DNA from: Chloroflexota bacterium
GTDB lineage: Bacteria; Chloroflexota; UBA6077
Reading direction: 5' to 3'
Length of the DNA stretch: 6,943 nucleotides
Assembly: GCA_021788565.1 (NCBI GenBank)
Contig: JAJYKO010000029.1
Coordinates: forward strand, 1-6,943
Both the position numbers and the translations under genes were made by a program. The notes under the pieces are model-generated. The model was given only the letters and a program-made list of their open reading frames with translations. It was not told the origin of the DNA and did no database searches. This document shows, piece by piece, positions 5,115 through 6,943 of this stretch (positions are counted from its first letter, which is position 1; each line of letters starts with the position of its first letter).

Positions 5115-6943
5115 TACGGCTCCGAGCGGTTCACCCGATTGAGGCTGACCGGCTCAAGCGGGGCGCCTAATTCCACCCTCACGGTCTCCCACGGCCTCGG
5201 ATCCCCAGCCCACGGAAACTCCACGGGATGCGCCACCAGGTCGGTCAGCAGAACGCCACTATCCGTCCAGAGGAGGGTAGCGGGGCCCCCAAAGTACGGC
5301 TCCGGCAAGGCCAGCCGCTCGGCCTCGTCGTAGAGATATGCGGTGCTGAGAAGCACGCATGCGATCAGAACGAGGCGGGGCCACCGGGCGTTCCGTGCCA
5401 GGAAACGAACGGCGACTGCCCCGGCATAAGCGGTACCCACGGCGGCGTACGGCATGCCGTAGGAAAGGTGCCGGAGTGCATCAACTGGGGAGTAGGACCC
5501 CAGGACCGTTGGGCTCACGAAGAACGCCATCGCGAGGTTGGCCGCGCCGGCGATAGGAATAGCGACGAGCACGCCGCTGCTCTTCCAGAGGGCCAGGGTG
5601 CCAAGTGCGGTGATCAGACAGACCAGCAGCACCAGCGACTGCAGCGCGTCGCTGGAGACCCCGATGGCCTGGGCGTACCAGCCGAGGGCCGGCCACTGCA
5701 GCGCCGCAAGGTTGGTCCACAAGTTCCGCACGCTCAGGAGGCTCCCGCCAAAGGTGCTCGGCCACGGCGCCCCGGCCACGGAGAAGTACACCGCCATGAA
5801 GGGGACGAGCGTCGCGACGAAGCCGGCGACCGACAACCAGTAGCCGGTCTGCCGCCATCGCCCGAGGAAGAAGACTCCGAAAATCACGGCCGCGTAGGGG
5901 ACGCCCTCCGGACGGGTCAGCGTCGCGAGCCCCATCACGACGCCCATGGCGAGCCACCAGATACGCGAGAGTTTAGTTTCGGGAGGACGAATGCCGCCCT
6001 CTGCACCGTCATTCCCGCGCAGGCGGGAATCCACATGGCCCGCTGGGTTCCCGCTTTCGCGGGAATGACGGCTCTGAACTCTTGCCCAGATAGAGCTGGA
6101 ACCTCGGGCGGCCTTTCCAGCGAGAGCCGCGCTCGCCAGCAGCAGATCGACGAAGACGGTGTCTGGCTCCGGCGTGCCGACGGCGTGAAGCCGGTAGATC
6201 GGGAAGAGGAAGATCAGCACCGCGGCGGCGTACGAGACGGGCCGGCTGCCGGTGATGCTCCGAAATGCGGCGTAGAGGGCAAAAGGAAACAGCGCGCTCG
6301 CCACGATCGACGGTATCGCCACGCCCACCGTGGTATGCCCGAACAGAGAGAACGATAGCGCCAGCAGTAGCGGGAAAACGGGGAGAGCAGGATAGGCGGC
6401 GCCCATGCCGCTGGCCTGCAACTGCTGATTGACAATGTGGATGGGGTAGGAACGGCCACTCAGAATGGCGTCCGCGACGTCGGTGTAGTGGCCGATGTCA
6501 TCCCCGAACGGTGAGACAACCGCGGCCGCCTGCAGCACCCCCAGAACCGCGATGAAGCAAAGCATGGCCAGGTCGGCCCGACCGGCGAGGGTTCGGACGA
6601 GCGCGCCCCACGCGCCGGATCCTTTTCCCCGAAGCCACTCCAGCGCGGCCGCCTGCACCGCGATCGTCGCGACGGCGAGAAGGAGGAGCATCAGCCCGAC
6701 CTGTGGCCGCCAGCCCGCCTGCTCGAACATGGCGTTCGCCTGGTCCGAGAGGTAGAGGAGTACGACCAGGGGTAGGGTCGCGACGGCGAGGGGGTTCGCT
6801 CCCCACAGCATGGCGAGCAGCCATTGCCTGCCGCCTGATGCGAGTGCCGCGACGCGACCGCTGAACCACCACCACCTCGCCGCGGAAAGGGCGAAAACGA
6901 ACACGAAAGCAGCCGCCGCGATGCGATCCGCCTGCCATGGCAA
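4988..6943 (-). CDS. GT-C family (GT39/ArnT-like) membrane glycosyltransferase (5' partial)
   Basis: The visible 651 residues form a very hydrophobic polytopic protein with roughly 14-16 predicted membrane segments. The GT-C hallmarks are an acidic pair in an extracytoplasmic loop (SPFGDDIGHYTD, Asp-Asp encoded at 6502-6497), followed by LSGRSYP and a Pro-rich AYPALPVFPLLLAL helix. TPEPDTVFVDLLLASA and GLATLTRPEG come later. Enzymes of this class use polyprenyl-phosphate sugars outside the cytoplasmic membrane, which suits the dolichol-phosphate-type synthase at the other end of the window. About four hydrophobic segments precede the acidic loop, where most relatives have one, so the N-terminus is extended. 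The gene enters from beyond the window; the TTG at the very edge is probably not the start. A 64-bp palindromic repeat is read through in frame at 6070-6007. The TAA at 4990-4988 lies inside the convergent antitoxin gene, so the final residues may be acquired. Confidence 0.8.
   Translation of the reverse strand: MPWQADRIAAAAFVFVFALSAARWWWFSGRVAALASGGRQWLLAMLWGANPLAVATLPLVVLLYLSDQANAMFEQAGWRPQVGLMLLLLAVATIAVQAAALEWLRGKGSGAWGALVRTLAGRADLAMLCFIAVLGVLQAAAVVSPFGDDIGHYTDVADAILSGRSYPIHIVNQQLQASGMGAAYPALPVFPLLLALSFSLFGHTTVGVAIPSIVASALFPFALYAAFRSITGSRPVSYAAAVLIFLFPIYRLHAVGTPEPDTVFVDLLLASAALAGKAARGSSSIWARVQSRHSRESGNPAGHVDSRLRGNDGAEGGIRPPETKLSRIWWLAMGVVMGLATLTRPEGVPYAAVIFGVFFLGRWRQTGYWLSVAGFVATLVPFMAVYFSVAGAPWPSTFGGSLLSVRNLWTNLAALQWPALGWYAQAIGVSSDALQSLVLLVCLITALGTLALWKSSGVLVAIPIAGAANLAMAFFVSPTVLGSYSPVDALRHLSYGMPYAAVGTAYAGAVAVRFLARNARWPRLVLIACVLLSTAYLYDEAERLALPEPYFGGPATLLWTDSGVLLTDLVAHPVEFPWAGDPRPWETVRVELGAPLEPVSLNRVNRSEPYHWSSLLAALLGLVCAAAPAAAKMAGAELTRIQPSISSRYPA
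6007..6070. repeat. Palindromic dispersed repeat (ATTCCC-N8-GGGAAT type) inside a coding region
   Basis: The 64-bp element has perfect 13-bp inverted ends, CGTCATTCCCGCG at 6007-6019 and its complement at 6058-6070. Each half is itself a hairpin: ATTCCC-N8-GGGAAT at 6011-6030 and TTCCCGC-TTTC-GCGGGAA at 6048-6065. The same core pattern is known as dRS3 in Neisseria, and similar elements are scattered in many other genomes. It encodes no protein of its own. On the minus strand it is read in the glycosyltransferase frame as the familiar HSRESGNP...RLRGNDG peptide. CTCTG occurs on both sides (5999-6003 and 6072-6076), but treating it as a target duplication gives a 73-nt insert that would not keep the frame, so it is probably chance. 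Confidence 0.88.

Noticed and set aside
6007..6070. A possible intrinsic terminator or a CRISPR-like repeat.
   Set aside because: The hairpins have no following T-tract and lie inside an open coding frame; only one unit is present, with no spacer array. It fits a known class of dispersed palindromic repeats.
5228..6358. A long plus-strand open frame of 376 codons opposite the membrane glycosyltransferase.
   Set aside because: It is antisense to strongly hydrophobic GT-C coding sequence, is rich in Arg, Gly and Pro with no domain motif, and its VIPAQAGIH...FAGMT segment is just the translated palindromic repeat.

Overview
The window is a GC-rich bacterial segment with no rRNA, confident tRNA or CRISPR array. 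The Rhs tail sequences, the paired toxin-antitoxin type genes, the dispersed ATTCCC-N8-GGGAAT palindromes and a possible leaderless promoter would suit an environmental Chloroflexota (Dehalococcoidia-like) or actinobacterial genome. That placement is a guess from style, not from a marker gene.

The left part (1-3169) is a tight plus-strand operon: the C-terminal part of a family 2, dolichol-phosphate-type glycosyltransferase with a membrane domain, an FAD-dependent GMC oxidoreductase carrying a four-cysteine ferredoxin-like motif (0 nt spacing), and an extended-SDR NAD(P)-dependent sugar epimerase/dehydratase (11 nt overlap). Together they look like a cell-surface glycan or glycolipid pathway: polyprenyl-phosphate sugar synthesis plus redox tailoring.

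The middle (3170-5030) is a patchwork of debris and mobile small genes. Two copies of one approximately 230-bp Rhs/YD-repeat fragment (about 85% identical by hand count, nearly the same end points, same orientation) bracket a minus-strand HEPN plus nucleotidyltransferase pair, which resembles a HepT/MntA toxin-antitoxin module. Directly after the second Rhs fragment, and in frame with it, lies a ribbon-helix-helix antitoxin-like gene. Its 3' end appears to be cut off and its usual PIN-like toxin partner is absent.

The right part (4988-6943, minus strand) is most of a large multi-spanning GT-C (family 39/ArnT-like) glycosyltransferase that runs off the window. Its 3' end converges with and overlaps the broken antitoxin gene. 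A 64-bp palindromic repeat lies inside its coding region without breaking the frame. With the left operon it gives a plausible theme: a lipid-linked sugar donor made by the GT2 enzyme and used by GT-C enzymes outside the membrane, with an accessory island between.
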